A stretch of DNA of 64,000 bases from Paenibacillus sp. YPG26 (lineage in GTDB: Bacteria; Bacillota; Bacilli; Paenibacillales; Paenibacillaceae), in NCBI RefSeq assembly GCF_023704175.1, contig NZ_CP084530.1, forward strand, positions 794,501-858,500, read 5' to 3'. This document shows positions 52,949 through 61,258 of this stretch, piece by piece. The notes beneath the pieces were generated by a model. That model searched no databases. It was not told the origin of the DNA and worked only from the letters and a program-made list of their open reading frames with translations. The translations under genes and the position numbers were made by a program. Within the stretch, counting starts at the first letter, position 1. Each line of letters opens with the position of its first letter.

Positions 52949-54481
52949 ATGGAATCTCGAACACTTGACCCCAAGATTCAACTGGCTGTAGAACAGTATA
53001 AAGCTTTGGAAGAGAAGATTGCCCATTTTGTCATGATCGGGGGCTTGCTTGAGTGGGATCAGAAGGTAACTGCTCCCAAGAAGGGCCGTAGCCTATTTGC
53101 CAAAGCCATAGGCACTTTCCGAACGGAAGAATTCAAGTTATCCATCTCAGAGGAGATGGGAGAGCTTCTACATACTTTATCCGCGGATGACGTGTATGGG
53201 CAGCTGGATGAGATTACCCAGGCACAGATTCGGGAACGCTTAGAAGAATACAGCCGCTCACGGAAGATTCCAGAGGAGATGTACCGCGAATATGTCGTTC
53301 TTACCGCCCAAGCGAACGATGCCTGGGAAGAGGCGAGGAAGACGAATCAATTCAGTGTGTTCGAGCCTTTTCTGGAGAAGATTGTAGACTATAACCGGAG
53401 ATTTGCCGGGATCTATGGATATGAACAGCATCCCTATGATGCGCTGCTCCATCAGTACGAACCGGGCTTAAGCGTGGCCGTACTGGATCCGCTGTTCGCA
53501 AGGCTGAGAGAGACGACGGTTGCGCTGCTTGAGAGAATTAAGAAGTCCGGCAGTAAGCCATCTACGGAGATTTTTGAGCAGGAGTATGAGGTGGAGCAGC
53601 AGAAGAAGTTCAATCACTACTTCCTCCCTATTATTGGCTTCGATATGGAGGCTGGCCGGCTTGACGAGACGGTCCATCCGTTCGCCCAGACGATGAATAC
53701 CGGTGACGTGCGGATTACGACAAGGTACCTTAAGGACAATGTACGCTCTGCGGTATTTGGTACGATTCATGAAGCGGGGCACGGTATTTATGAGCAAAAT
53801 ATTGATCCGCGGCTGGAAGGCACAGCCTTGTCATCGGGGGCATCCTTCGGCATTCATGAATCCCAGTCCAGGTTCCTGGAGAACATGGTCGGCCGCAGCG
53901 AGCAATTCTGGACGTTCTTCTATCCGAAGATTCAGGAGCACTTCCCGCAGCAGCTGGGCCACGTAAGCAAGCAGGACTTCTATAAGGCCGTGAATACGGT
54001 ACAGCCAACCATGATTCGTGTGGAAGCGGATGAGCTGACGTATAACCTTCATATTATGATTCGGTATGAGATCGAGAAGGGGGTTATCGGCGGAGAGATC
54101 GAAGTCAAGGATCTGCCTGCGGTATGGAATCAGAAGATGCAGGAGTACCTCGGGATCACTCCGTCTACGGATTCAGAAGGTGTGCTGCAGGATGTTCACT
54201 GGTCCTTCGGCGGCTTCGGCTACTTCCCTTCCTATTCTCTGGGCAACCTGTACGCTGCACAGCTGCTGCACACCATCGTACGGGAGCTGCCGGATTTCTA
54301 TTCTTATATTGAAGCAGGCAACTTCACGGCGATTCAAGCTTGGCTGAAAGAGAATGTTCACCGGCACGGTAAGCTGTATACGCCTGAGCAATTAATTCGT
54401 AAAGTTACGGGCGAGGATTTGAAGGCGGATTACCTGGTGAATTATTTAGAAGAGAAGTACAGCCGAATCTACAATCTGTAA
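52949..54481 (+). CDS. M32 family metallocarboxypeptidase
   Basis: 510 residues from ATG 52949, with GGGAGG 8 bases before it; the ATG at 52916 lacks a ribosome binding site. The zinc site is FGTIHEAGHGIYEQNI, with HEAGH at 274-278 and the third ligand in GIHESQSRFLENM. The family's C-terminal motif QDVHWSFGGFGYFPSYSLGN is also intact. M32 enzymes are large cytosolic zinc carboxypeptidases (B. subtilis YpwA, Taq carboxypeptidase) that trim C-terminal residues of peptides. Controlled perhaps by the upstream TetR-type operator. A small gap separates it from the next GNAT gene. Confidence 0.95.
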   Translation: MESRTLDPKIQLAVEQYKALEEKIAHFVMIGGLLEWDQKVTAPKKGRSLFAKAIGTFRTEEFKLSISEEMGELLHTLSADDVYGQLDEITQAQIRERLEEYSRSRKIPEEMYREYVVLTAQANDAWEEARKTNQFSVFEPFLEKIVDYNRRFAGIYGYEQHPYDALLHQYEPGLSVAVLDPLFARLRETTVALLERIKKSGSKPSTEIFEQEYEVEQQKKFNHYFLPIIGFDMEAGRLDETVHPFAQTMNTGDVRITTRYLKDNVRSAVFGTIHEAGHGIYEQNIDPRLEGTALSSGASFGIHESQSRFLENMVGRSEQFWTFFYPKIQEHFPQQLGHVSKQDFYKAVNTVQPTMIRVEADELTYNLHIMIRYEIEKGVIGGEIEVKDLPAVWNQKMQEYLGITPSTDSEGVLQDVHWSFGGFGYFPSYSLGNLYAAQLLHTIVRELPDFYSYIEAGNFTAIQAWLKENVHRHGKLYTPEQLIRKVTGEDLKADYLVNYLEEKYSRIYNL

Positions 54482-54524
54482 CCGGGAGCAGCATACTACA
54501 TGATACACAGAGAGGAAGCAGATT

Positions 54525-55082
54525 ATGGCGAATGAGCTTAAATCACTTAAATATTTGGATGGACAAAGAATCTTCCTGCGGAGAATTGCGGAGACCGATG
54601 TGGATTATTTACTGGAAGCTGTATCAAATCCGGTGATTCGGAAGCTTACCGGAACCACTTCGTTCTTCACGAAGAAGCAGCTGGAACAGGCCATTGAGAA
54701 ATGGAGTCTGGATGACAGCCGGATGGATCTGCTTATTTGCCTTAAGTCGGACTTCAAAGTGATCGGCGACCTCGCTGTTCTGGATGTGGATCACCGGGAG
54801 CGAAAAGGCAGCTTCCGCATCGCGGTATCGGATGAGGCCTTTATGAGTCAAGGCTATGGAAGTGAAGCTCTGCACCTGATCATTCCATACATGCTCGATA
54901 CGCTTAATCTGCGCAAGATCAATATCAACGTGTATGCTTTTAACGAGAGAGCCATTAAGACTTATGAGAAATTGGGCTTTGTCCGGGAAGGGATCATCAG
55001 GGAAGACCTGTACTTCGAGGGTCAGTATTACGACAATATCCTGATGGGACTCTTCAAGGAGGAGTATGTACCTGCGAAATAA
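54525..55082 (+). CDS. GNAT family N-acetyltransferase (RimJ/RimL type)
   Basis: 185 residues. The N-terminus LKYLDGQRIFLRRIAETDVD and motif A FRIAVSDEAFMSQGYGSEAL with SQGYGSEA are those of the RimL/SpeG-like GNATs; LRKININVYAFNERAIKTYE and KLGFVREGIIREDLYFEGQY complete the fold. Acetylates a small amine or a peptide terminus, not identified. GAGGAAG lies before the ATG; the gene is 43 bases after the carboxypeptidase and probably cotranscribed. Confidence 0.88.
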   Translation: MANELKSLKYLDGQRIFLRRIAETDVDYLLEAVSNPVIRKLTGTTSFFTKKQLEQAIEKWSLDDSRMDLLICLKSDFKVIGDLAVLDVDHRERKGSFRIAVSDEAFMSQGYGSEALHLIIPYMLDTLNLRKININVYAFNERAIKTYEKLGFVREGIIREDLYFEGQYYDNILMGLFKEEYVPAK

Positions 55083-55149
55083 CCCTGTATGGGTAAAAAA
55101 ATATTGAACACGTAATGCAGCCGTGTGAGATGTTCTTCATTAACAAATT

Positions 55150-55184
55150 AGAAGCCCAAGCCGGTAGAGGCTGGGGCTTCTTTA
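55150..55184 (+). terminator. Rho-independent terminator
   Basis: AGAAGCCC and AAGCC on the left pair with GGCT and GGGGCTTCT on the right, followed by TTTAT. It ends the carboxypeptidase-GNAT transcript. Confidence 0.82.
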
Positions 55185-55349
55185 TAATGTATTGATACCA
55201 TTTGCCCAGACAATAGGGTCGGGAAATATAGTCGACAACCGCGGGAAGCAGCCTTCGTTCGTGGAGGGCCGCACGGAGCAGCACGATCTATCCAAATCAT
55301 GCAATCCATACTATGATAATCAGTGAATAGATGAGAGGAGATGAACGAC

Positions 55350-55379
55350 ATGGAGCTGAGATTTACAACCGGCACATAA
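55350..55379 (+). CDS. Possible 9-residue leader peptide or gene remnant
   Basis: ATG GAG CTG AGA TTT ACA ACC GGC ACA TAA reads MELRFTTGT, with GAGAGGAG 9 bases upstream, a correct translation start. A hairpin GGTGGTTGT/ACAGCCACC follows (about 55384-55411) before the next GNAT gene. It could be a leader that controls that gene, or the start of a lost acetyltransferase gene, since GNATs often begin MELR. Evidence is thin. The rest of the 55083-55444 gap holds only the terminator at 55150. Confidence 0.3.
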   Translation: MELRFTTGT

Positions 55380-55444
55380 CCATGGTGGTTGTCTCTAAGT
55401 ACAGCCACCCTTAAATTAAATCTGCTTAAAGGTGGACACTCAAT

Positions 55445-55873
55445 ATGACATTCAATGAATATGAAATGATAGAAAGATTGCCTACCGTTGCCGAGCATCA
55501 ACTCCTCTGGGAATCTGTAGGCTGGGGAGAAGTGGACATCCAAATGACGGAGGCTTCGATTGCAGGTTCGATCTATGGCGTAGTGGCCATTTACCAGGGC
55601 GTCACGGTCGGCATGGGCCGGATTGTTGGCGATGGGGCGATGTACTTCTACATTCAGGATGTTGCTGTTATGCCTGAACACCAGGCCTCCGGTGTGGGCG
55701 GCCGCATTCTGGACCAGCTTCTGGCTTACATCAGAACCTCCCCCAGGTCATCTGGTGGAGCTCCCTTTATCGGATTGTTCGCGTCGGAAGGCAAGGAGAG
55801 GTTCTATGAGAAGTACGGGTTCAGGGATTATTCCCCAGGCATGACCGGCATGTTCATGGTAATGGATAAATAG
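55445..55873 (+). CDS. GNAT family N-acetyltransferase
   Basis: 142 residues. Motif A is YFYIQDVAVMPEHQASGVGG, in which the Q-x-x-G-V-G loop is HQASGVGG, followed by RILDQLLAYIRTSP; motif B is ASEGKERFYEKYGFRDYSPG. The short N-terminus with LLWESVGWGE resembles the YjcF/PhnO-like small GNATs. Substrate unknown. AAAGGTGG is 8 bases before the ATG. Preceded by a 9-residue open frame and a hairpin, which may control it. Confidence 0.87.
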   Translation: MTFNEYEMIERLPTVAEHQLLWESVGWGEVDIQMTEASIAGSIYGVVAIYQGVTVGMGRIVGDGAMYFYIQDVAVMPEHQASGVGGRILDQLLAYIRTSPRSSGGAPFIGLFASEGKERFYEKYGFRDYSPGMTGMFMVMDK

Positions 55874-55907
55874 TTGTCGTATACATATTACAGAGAGAGG
55901 TCTATAT

Positions 55908-56366
55908 ATGCGAAAAGAATCCTTGGTACAGCCAGATCCGCAGAGCTGGCTTAGTCAATTTCAATTCTCCATCCCGATTAAGGTTCGCTACTGCGAGACG
56001 GATCTGCTTGGCCATGTGAACAATGTGAGCTATTTCATGTATTTTGAGCAAGGCCGGATTGAATACTTCGAGAATTTGGGCTTGACGGAAGAACTGTTCA
56101 GTGAAGAACGGGTATCCGTCGTTGCTGATCTGGAATGCCAGTACCTGGCACAGATCTTTTTGCGTGATCCGCTCAAGCTGCATATCAGGGTGGCTAGGCT
56201 CGGCCGTTCGTCAATGGATATCGAGTATGCCTTGGTTGCTAATGATCAGTTGAAGGCAGCTGGGCGCGGAGCTATTGTATTGATAGATACGAAGAGCGGC
56301 AAGAGTACGCCAATTCCGGATGCTGCGCGGGAAGTTATAAGTTCTTATGAGAATTTGGTTGAGTGA
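55908..56366 (+). CDS. Acyl-CoA thioesterase (4HBT hotdog fold)
   Basis: 152 residues. The hotdog active-site stretch is KVRYCETDLLGHVNNVSYFM, followed by YFEQGRIEYFENLGL, the signature of the YbgC/FatA-like 4HBT family: Asp and the G-H-V-N-N turn act in hydrolysis of acyl-CoA or acyl-ACP. A central helix and strands SVVADLECQYLAQIFLRDPL and SSMDIEYALVANDQLKAAGR complete it. Chain-length preference cannot be read. It follows the GNAT gene by 34 bases and may be cotranscribed; the start is ATG 55908 after AGAGAGAGG. Confidence 0.88.
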   Translation: MRKESLVQPDPQSWLSQFQFSIPIKVRYCETDLLGHVNNVSYFMYFEQGRIEYFENLGLTEELFSEERVSVVADLECQYLAQIFLRDPLKLHIRVARLGRSSMDIEYALVANDQLKAAGRGAIVLIDTKSGKSTPIPDAAREVISSYENLVE

Positions 56367-56457
56367 AAATTTACGTATTGATCATTCAGGATAAAGGTGA
56401 TTATCAAACCTAGGGCCAGTAAGCGATTGAACTATGGGTCAACAGCCGCTATAGCAC

Positions 56458-56506
56458 AAAAGGGGTATCCCGCACCAGTAAGATGGCTGCAAGATACCCC
56501 TTTTTT
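56458..56506. terminator. Bidirectional Rho-independent terminator
   Basis: AAAAGGGGTATC pairs perfectly with GATACCCCTTTT. Runs of T on one strand and A (T on the other) on the far side let it serve both the thioesterase gene and the esterase gene on the minus strand. Confidence 0.93.
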
Positions 56507-56542
56507 CATAAATGTAATCAATTCAGCAGTGCGCGTTCTTAA

Positions 56543-57442
56543 TTAGTCCTGATCCAGCCCGGCATAGAAGAGCAGGTAATTCGCCATCTGGCTGCTCCAG
56601 TAGGCATCATCATGCTTCCCGCCCGAATTCACATGCAGCTCGTAGGATTTGGTCGGGCGCTTGGCCAGTACCTGATCCAAAGTCTTCAAGGGCCCAAGGA
56701 AGTCATCCTTATCCCCGGCATCCAGGTAGATTCGCTGCTTGTTCAGCTTCTGGGTTCCGGCAAGGAGAATGGGGTCGTTCAGCTTGCGAATGGCTTCAGT
56801 CGGGTAGATAACTTTCTCCAGCACGTCCCACATAGGGCCAACGAACAGAGCCGGGGAATGACCACCTACCTTGCCGAACAGCTCGGGATGAGAGAATCCG
56901 ATACGCAGCGCTGCGAATCCACCCATGGAGGTTCCGCCCAGATAGCGGCTGCTGCGGGACTTTTTTGTCTTGAAATGGGTATCTACATAGTTGACCACAT
57001 CCTGGGTGATATAATCCTCATATTTACCTTTGTAGAGAACGCCTTCATCCCCGGGCTTGCCGCTCTCGGGAACGGTGCCGGAGAGCTCTGCAGAGTTCAC
57101 GCCAAAACTGTTATCTATCATTGGAGCTACGATAATCAGGGGTTCGATCTTGCCGCTGGCAATCAGCTCATCAGCCTTCTCTGTAACCTTAAGACTATTC
57201 CACCAATGGTCTTCATTTAGCTTATAAGAATGAAGCACATAGAGCACAGGATACTTGCTTTGAGCCTCATAATTCGGAGGCAGGTAGACGTTAAGACGCA
57301 TTTTTTTCTGAAGCGAATTGCTGAAGAAGTTCACTTTCAGGGTTGAAGAAGTCGCGCGCTCCTTCGCTGCCGAAGCCACTGCAAGAGGCTCAACAATTAG
57401 AGCAAGGAACAGCGCCAAGATAAGTCCTTTGACCATTTTCAT
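56543..57442 (-). CDS. Secreted alpha/beta-hydrolase esterase (esterase D/acetylxylan esterase-like)
   Basis: 299 residues from ATG 57442, after a CGGGAGAT site; the longer reading from 57556 adds 38 residues that do not resemble protein. Signal peptide MKMVKGLILALFLALIVEPL with cleavage near 25. The esterase_D fold is shown by LNVYLPPNYEAQSKYPVLYV, the nucleophile elbow LGGTSMGGFAAL with Ser172, then YLDAGDKDDF (Asp) and SGGKHDDAYW (His). Family members hydrolyse esters of carbohydrates or siderophores; nothing here decides. It follows the AraC regulator gene on the same strand, so that regulator may control it. Confidence 0.88.
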   Translation of the reverse strand: MKMVKGLILALFLALIVEPLAVASAAKERATSSTLKVNFFSNSLQKKMRLNVYLPPNYEAQSKYPVLYVLHSYKLNEDHWWNSLKVTEKADELIASGKIEPLIIVAPMIDNSFGVNSAELSGTVPESGKPGDEGVLYKGKYEDYITQDVVNYVDTHFKTKKSRSSRYLGGTSMGGFAALRIGFSHPELFGKVGGHSPALFVGPMWDVLEKVIYPTEAIRKLNDPILLAGTQKLNKQRIYLDAGDKDDFLGPLKTLDQVLAKRPTKSYELHVNSGGKHDDAYWSSQMANYLLFYAGLDQD

Positions 57443-57565
57443 ACCGATATCTCCCGCTTTCTTATCTGGATTAGTAAGGCTTATCCAAAGTCTAGCAGGC
57501 AACACCTTAAGTTGTGTACTGAGAATCGGCAGGGCCTTGCTGCAAATTGACAGCAATGGCGGGGG

Positions 57566-58495
57566 TCAGCTGTTGTTGTTAAGCATCCAGCAGTACTTAC
57601 TCCTGTATTCTGCAGGTGAATATCCGGAGTATTTGCGGAAATGACGGATGAAATGAGCATCATCCCGAATTCCAATCCTCTCCATAATCTCTGTCGTCGG
57701 CAGGAGCGTATTGCGAAGCATGGAGTCTGCCATAGTCATCCGGATCTTGTTCACATAGGCGATCAGCGAGATGCCTGTGGATCTTTTAAATTGTTCCCCT
57801 AGTGTAGTCTTATTCAGATGGAAGGCTGAAGTCAGGTCTTCCAGCTTGATCTTCTCCCTATAATGAGTATGCAGATATTCCAGGATGGGCTTCACCGAGT
57901 CAGGAACATTGTAGGGAACTGCGGCTGGGGTGAATCCGGTTCTCCGATAAGATCGCCGGACGAGGAACAGCAGCTCCATCAGATAGGATCGGCTTCGGCA
58001 GGGCCAATGGTAATCCGGCTGATCGCGCAGGTTTTTACTTATCTCTAGAAGAAGCTCTGCCAAGTGCCTTGCCGATGTAGGGTCAAGAGGAATTGACCCG
58101 CAGTATCCATCTTGCCGTTCTGTGAAAGGTTCAAGCAGCCATAAGTCCTGGGCGTCCGTGCCCGTAAGCCCTTGTCCGGGTTCTTCCTGAGCATTAAGGA
58201 GATCTCCCAATCTTTCATTTAATACACCAGGTGAGAAGCACAGTATTTGATATTGTAGAGGGCGGCCTGCGATAAGGCGAACCCGCTCCTGTGGATGATA
58301 ACAGTAGACGGCGGGCGAGAGGAGAGGATACACCTGTGTCCCGACTTCCACCATTCCATTCCCGTCTTCGATGAGAACCATTTGATAATTGGGTGGAAGC
58401 GTTCGAGACTCATTGGATATGTGTTCTTCCATACGGCAGACTAATCCGATTCTATAGCCGGGATGAAACGTTCTTCCTTCGGTCGATTCCTTCAT
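57566..58495 (-). CDS. AraC family transcriptional regulator
   Basis: 309 residues. An N-terminal cupin-like ligand-binding region (about 20-130, with GNGMVEVGTQVYPLLSPAVY) precedes two helix-turn-helix motifs: KIKLEDLTSAFHLNKTTLGE / QFKRSTGISLIAYVNKIRM and LLPTTEIMERIGIRDDAHFI / RHFRKYSGYSPAEYRSKY, the AraC/XylS signature. It likely controls the adjacent secreted esterase and possibly carbohydrate genes elsewhere. AGGGAGG precedes the ATG. Divergent from the HAD gene; the shared 235-base region holds both promoters. Confidence 0.9.
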   Translation of the reverse strand: MKESTEGRTFHPGYRIGLVCRMEEHISNESRTLPPNYQMVLIEDGNGMVEVGTQVYPLLSPAVYCYHPQERVRLIAGRPLQYQILCFSPGVLNERLGDLLNAQEEPGQGLTGTDAQDLWLLEPFTERQDGYCGSIPLDPTSARHLAELLLEISKNLRDQPDYHWPCRSRSYLMELLFLVRRSYRRTGFTPAAVPYNVPDSVKPILEYLHTHYREKIKLEDLTSAFHLNKTTLGEQFKRSTGISLIAYVNKIRMTMADSMLRNTLLPTTEIMERIGIRDDAHFIRHFRKYSGYSPAEYRSKYCWMLNNNS

Positions 58496-58729
58496 AACAG
58501 CCTCCCTATTTCCTATCTTTTTCCAAATTCTCTATACGAATAATAACACATGCCAGGGCATCTTATATTCAACAAGGTTCTTAGTCTCGCTATCATGTCT
58601 GCGGGAGTACTCGGATTTAATTCGGGGTAGCTGACTAAGATTTTTTTGATAAACCTTTCCAGAAGTATTAAAATCATATTTACATAAATATATCAATATT
58701 TAAATGGAAAGTAATATGGGGTGTAATTG

Positions 58730-59455
58730 ATGAACAAGCAAGCTGTATTTTTTGATGTGGATGACACGCTCTATGACCATTTGTCGCCTCTGCGCAGCGC
58801 ATTAGTAGAGGTTCTTGGATTGCCAGAGGATTTCCCGTATGAGAGAGCGTACTATTTATTCCGCTATTATAGTGACCTATTATCTGATGAGGAAGGACTG
58901 TCCGCGGTTCCTGATCAGGCCAAAATGGAGCGTATGCGTAAGAGACGGTTCATGCTGAGCCTGGCCGAGCTTGGTGTGGAAGTGACAGAGGAGCAGGCTG
59001 GCAGGCTGCAGTCCGCCTATCTGAAGGGACAGTTCGGAATTAAGCCGTTCGAGGGTGCGGTGCCGCTTATACGCGGGTTAAGTGAGGCGGGCTATGTAGT
59101 AGGATTGATCACCAACGGCCCGAGGGAGCACCAGATGAGCAAAATTCTCGCCATGGAAATCGAGAAGCTGGTGCCGGACAGTCACATCTTCATCTCCGGG
59201 GCTCTGGGAGTCGCCAAGCCGGATCCCCGTCTGTTCACTCATGTCAATGCAATCACAGGGACCCGCGCAGAGGAATGCCATTATATTGGGGACTCTTGGC
59301 GCAATGATGTCGTAGGCAGTCTGGGCGCCGGCTGGACCTCGATCTGGTTCAATCACCGCGGGGCGAAGCCGGAGTCGGATCACACGCCCCATCATATTGT
59401 ATCTACTTACGAGGAGATTGGCAGATTATATGGAATGAATAAGCTCGACAAGTAA
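58730..59455 (+). CDS. HAD superfamily phosphatase (subfamily IA)
   Basis: 241 residues from ATG 58730 (a GGGGTG site lies 7 bases upstream). HAD motif I is AVFFDVDDTLYD with the nucleophile Asp, motif II is GLITNGPREHQ, motif III Lys is in ALGVAKPDPRLF and motif IV is YIGDSWRNDVVGSLGAG. The cap (about 15-100) is of the class C1 type, as in phosphoglycolate phosphatase and YjjG-like pyrimidine 5'-nucleotidases. Dephosphorylates a small phosphoester, not identified. The ABC exporter gene starts at the very next base. Confidence 0.88.
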   Translation: MNKQAVFFDVDDTLYDHLSPLRSALVEVLGLPEDFPYERAYYLFRYYSDLLSDEEGLSAVPDQAKMERMRKRRFMLSLAELGVEVTEEQAGRLQSAYLKGQFGIKPFEGAVPLIRGLSEAGYVVGLITNGPREHQMSKILAMEIEKLVPDSHIFISGALGVAKPDPRLFTHVNAITGTRAEECHYIGDSWRNDVVGSLGAGWTSIWFNHRGAKPESDHTPHHIVSTYEEIGRLYGMNKLDK

Positions 59456-61258
59456 ATGAATGAGATGCCTTCCAGGCCTTGGAGGAATACACCTATGGGG
59501 ATGGTCCTGACTTTTCTCAAGAAATACCGTGCTGCTTCCATTGCGGCTCTGCTCATGATGCTGATTGAGCTGTCCGTGGAGCTGATGCAGCCTTATCTGA
59601 TCTCCAAAATCATTGATAACGGAATACGAGTGAAGGATCTGTCCGTGGTATGGCTGTGGGGCGGCGTGCTGCTCGGAAGCTCGGTCATTGCTTTCCTGGC
59701 CGGCATATTGAGCTCCTTCTTCGCTTCCCATGCCAGTCAGGGCTTCGCCTTCGATCTGCGTGACAAGCTGTACGATAGGGTGCAGTCCTTCACTTACTCT
59801 GTATTTAGCCGGTTCGAATCCTCGTCCTTAATCACACGGCTGACCGGGGACGTTACCCAGCTGCAGGATATGATCTTCATGAGTCTCAGATTCGCAACCC
59901 GGGTACCACTGGTCGTATTTGGCAGTATCCTGATGGCACTTATCGTGGATGTGCAGCTGGGTCTGCTGCTGGTCCTGACTGTTCCCTTTCTGATTATGTT
60001 TGTCATGTGGATGATGAGGATCGCGACTTCCAACTTCGGCAAAGTCCAAAGCAGACTGGACAAGGTGAATGAAGTCATTCAGGAGAATCTGACGGGAATC
60101 CGTCTGATCCGGGTATTCGTACGGACAGGGCACGAGATTGAACGGTTCGCGAGGTTCAGCCTGGCGCTGATGAAGGAGACCGTGGGGTCACTCAGACTTA
60201 TGGAGTCCACGGTGCCTTTCGTTCTCCTGCTGGTGAACTGTGCCATCATTGCGGTCCTCTGGTTCGGCCGGATCGAGATTGCTGCCGGGGATGCTTCCGT
60301 TGGCCAAGTTGTAGCCGTCGCGAATTACTCCCTGCGGATTATCGGCGCTCTCTCGGCCCTGTCCTGGGTACTTATGAATTATTCCCGGGCTATCGCTTCA
60401 GCGAAGCGCATCCAGGAAGTGATGGATACTGAGGATCAAGCCGAAGCACTTCTTCATGGTGCTGTGAACCGGCCGGGTCAACCGGGTGAACAGGCGGCGC
60501 CTGTCCAAGGACAGGTCGAGTTCCGCAATATAGGCTTCCGTTATCCCGGCAGTGACATTGACGTCCTGGACGGGATCAGCTTCAAGGTGGAGACCGGTCA
60601 GAGGGTGGCTATATTGGGAGCAACAGGTTCAGGTAAATCTTCACTTATTCAGCTCATCCCGCGCCTTCATGAGCCGTCCGAGGGGAATATCCTTATTGAT
60701 GGCGTGGATATCCGGGATATCCCCCATTCACGCCTCCGGGCCTCAATCGGTTATGTTCCACAGGAGGTTGTGCTGTTCACAGGCTCGGTTAAGGATAATA
60801 TTGCCTGGGGCCGTGAAGAGGCAACCTCAAGTCAGATTGAGACAGCCGCCAGACAGGCCCAGATCCATAAGACGATTGAGCGGCTGCCTGAGGGGTATGA
60901 GACGAAGCTCGGGCAGCGGGGGGTCAACCTGTCGGGCGGACAGAAGCAGCGGCTGTCGATTGCGAGGGCCTTGGTCAGACAGCCCTCCATTCTGATTCTG
61001 GACGACAGCACCAGTGCGCTTGATGTGAGTACAGAAGCGGCACTTCTTGAAGCATTGAAGAATTTGTCCTGCACGACGTTCCTGATTACCCAGAAGATTA
61101 GCTCGACAAAGTCGGCGGATCTGATTCTGCTTCTGGATGAGGGCCGGCTTGCTGCCCTCGGCAGCCATGAGGATCTAATGCGAACCTCACTTTTATACCG
61201 GAAGATCTATCAATCTCAGTACGGGGAGGGGGCACATCATGTTCAAAGCCTTGGCTGA
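59456..61258 (+). CDS. Heterodimeric ABC exporter half, degenerate-site subunit (BmrC-like)
   Basis: 600 residues: six membrane helices in a type IV exporter transmembrane domain (about 15-315) and a C-terminal nucleotide-binding domain. Walker A GATGSGKSS begins at 388, the signature LSGGQKQRLSIARAL is intact, but the residue after Walker B is Asp (LILDDSTSALD, Asp517) instead of the catalytic Glu, and the H-loop has Gln546 (LITQKIS) instead of His. This is the pattern of heterodimeric exporters such as BmrCD and TM287/288, in which one ATP site is degenerate. The gene starts one base after the HAD stop and overlaps the partner by 20 bases. Substrates are usually lipophilic drugs or peptides. 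Confidence 0.95.
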   Translation: MNEMPSRPWRNTPMGMVLTFLKKYRAASIAALLMMLIELSVELMQPYLISKIIDNGIRVKDLSVVWLWGGVLLGSSVIAFLAGILSSFFASHASQGFAFDLRDKLYDRVQSFTYSVFSRFESSSLITRLTGDVTQLQDMIFMSLRFATRVPLVVFGSILMALIVDVQLGLLLVLTVPFLIMFVMWMMRIATSNFGKVQSRLDKVNEVIQENLTGIRLIRVFVRTGHEIERFARFSLALMKETVGSLRLMESTVPFVLLLVNCAIIAVLWFGRIEIAAGDASVGQVVAVANYSLRIIGALSALSWVLMNYSRAIASAKRIQEVMDTEDQAEALLHGAVNRPGQPGEQAAPVQGQVEFRNIGFRYPGSDIDVLDGISFKVETGQRVAILGATGSGKSSLIQLIPRLHEPSEGNILIDGVDIRDIPHSRLRASIGYVPQEVVLFTGSVKDNIAWGREEATSSQIETAARQAQIHKTIERLPEGYETKLGQRGVNLSGGQKQRLSIARALVRQPSILILDDSTSALDVSTEAALLEALKNLSCTTFLITQKISSTKSADLILLLDEGRLAALGSHEDLMRTSLLYRKIYQSQYGEGAHHVQSLG

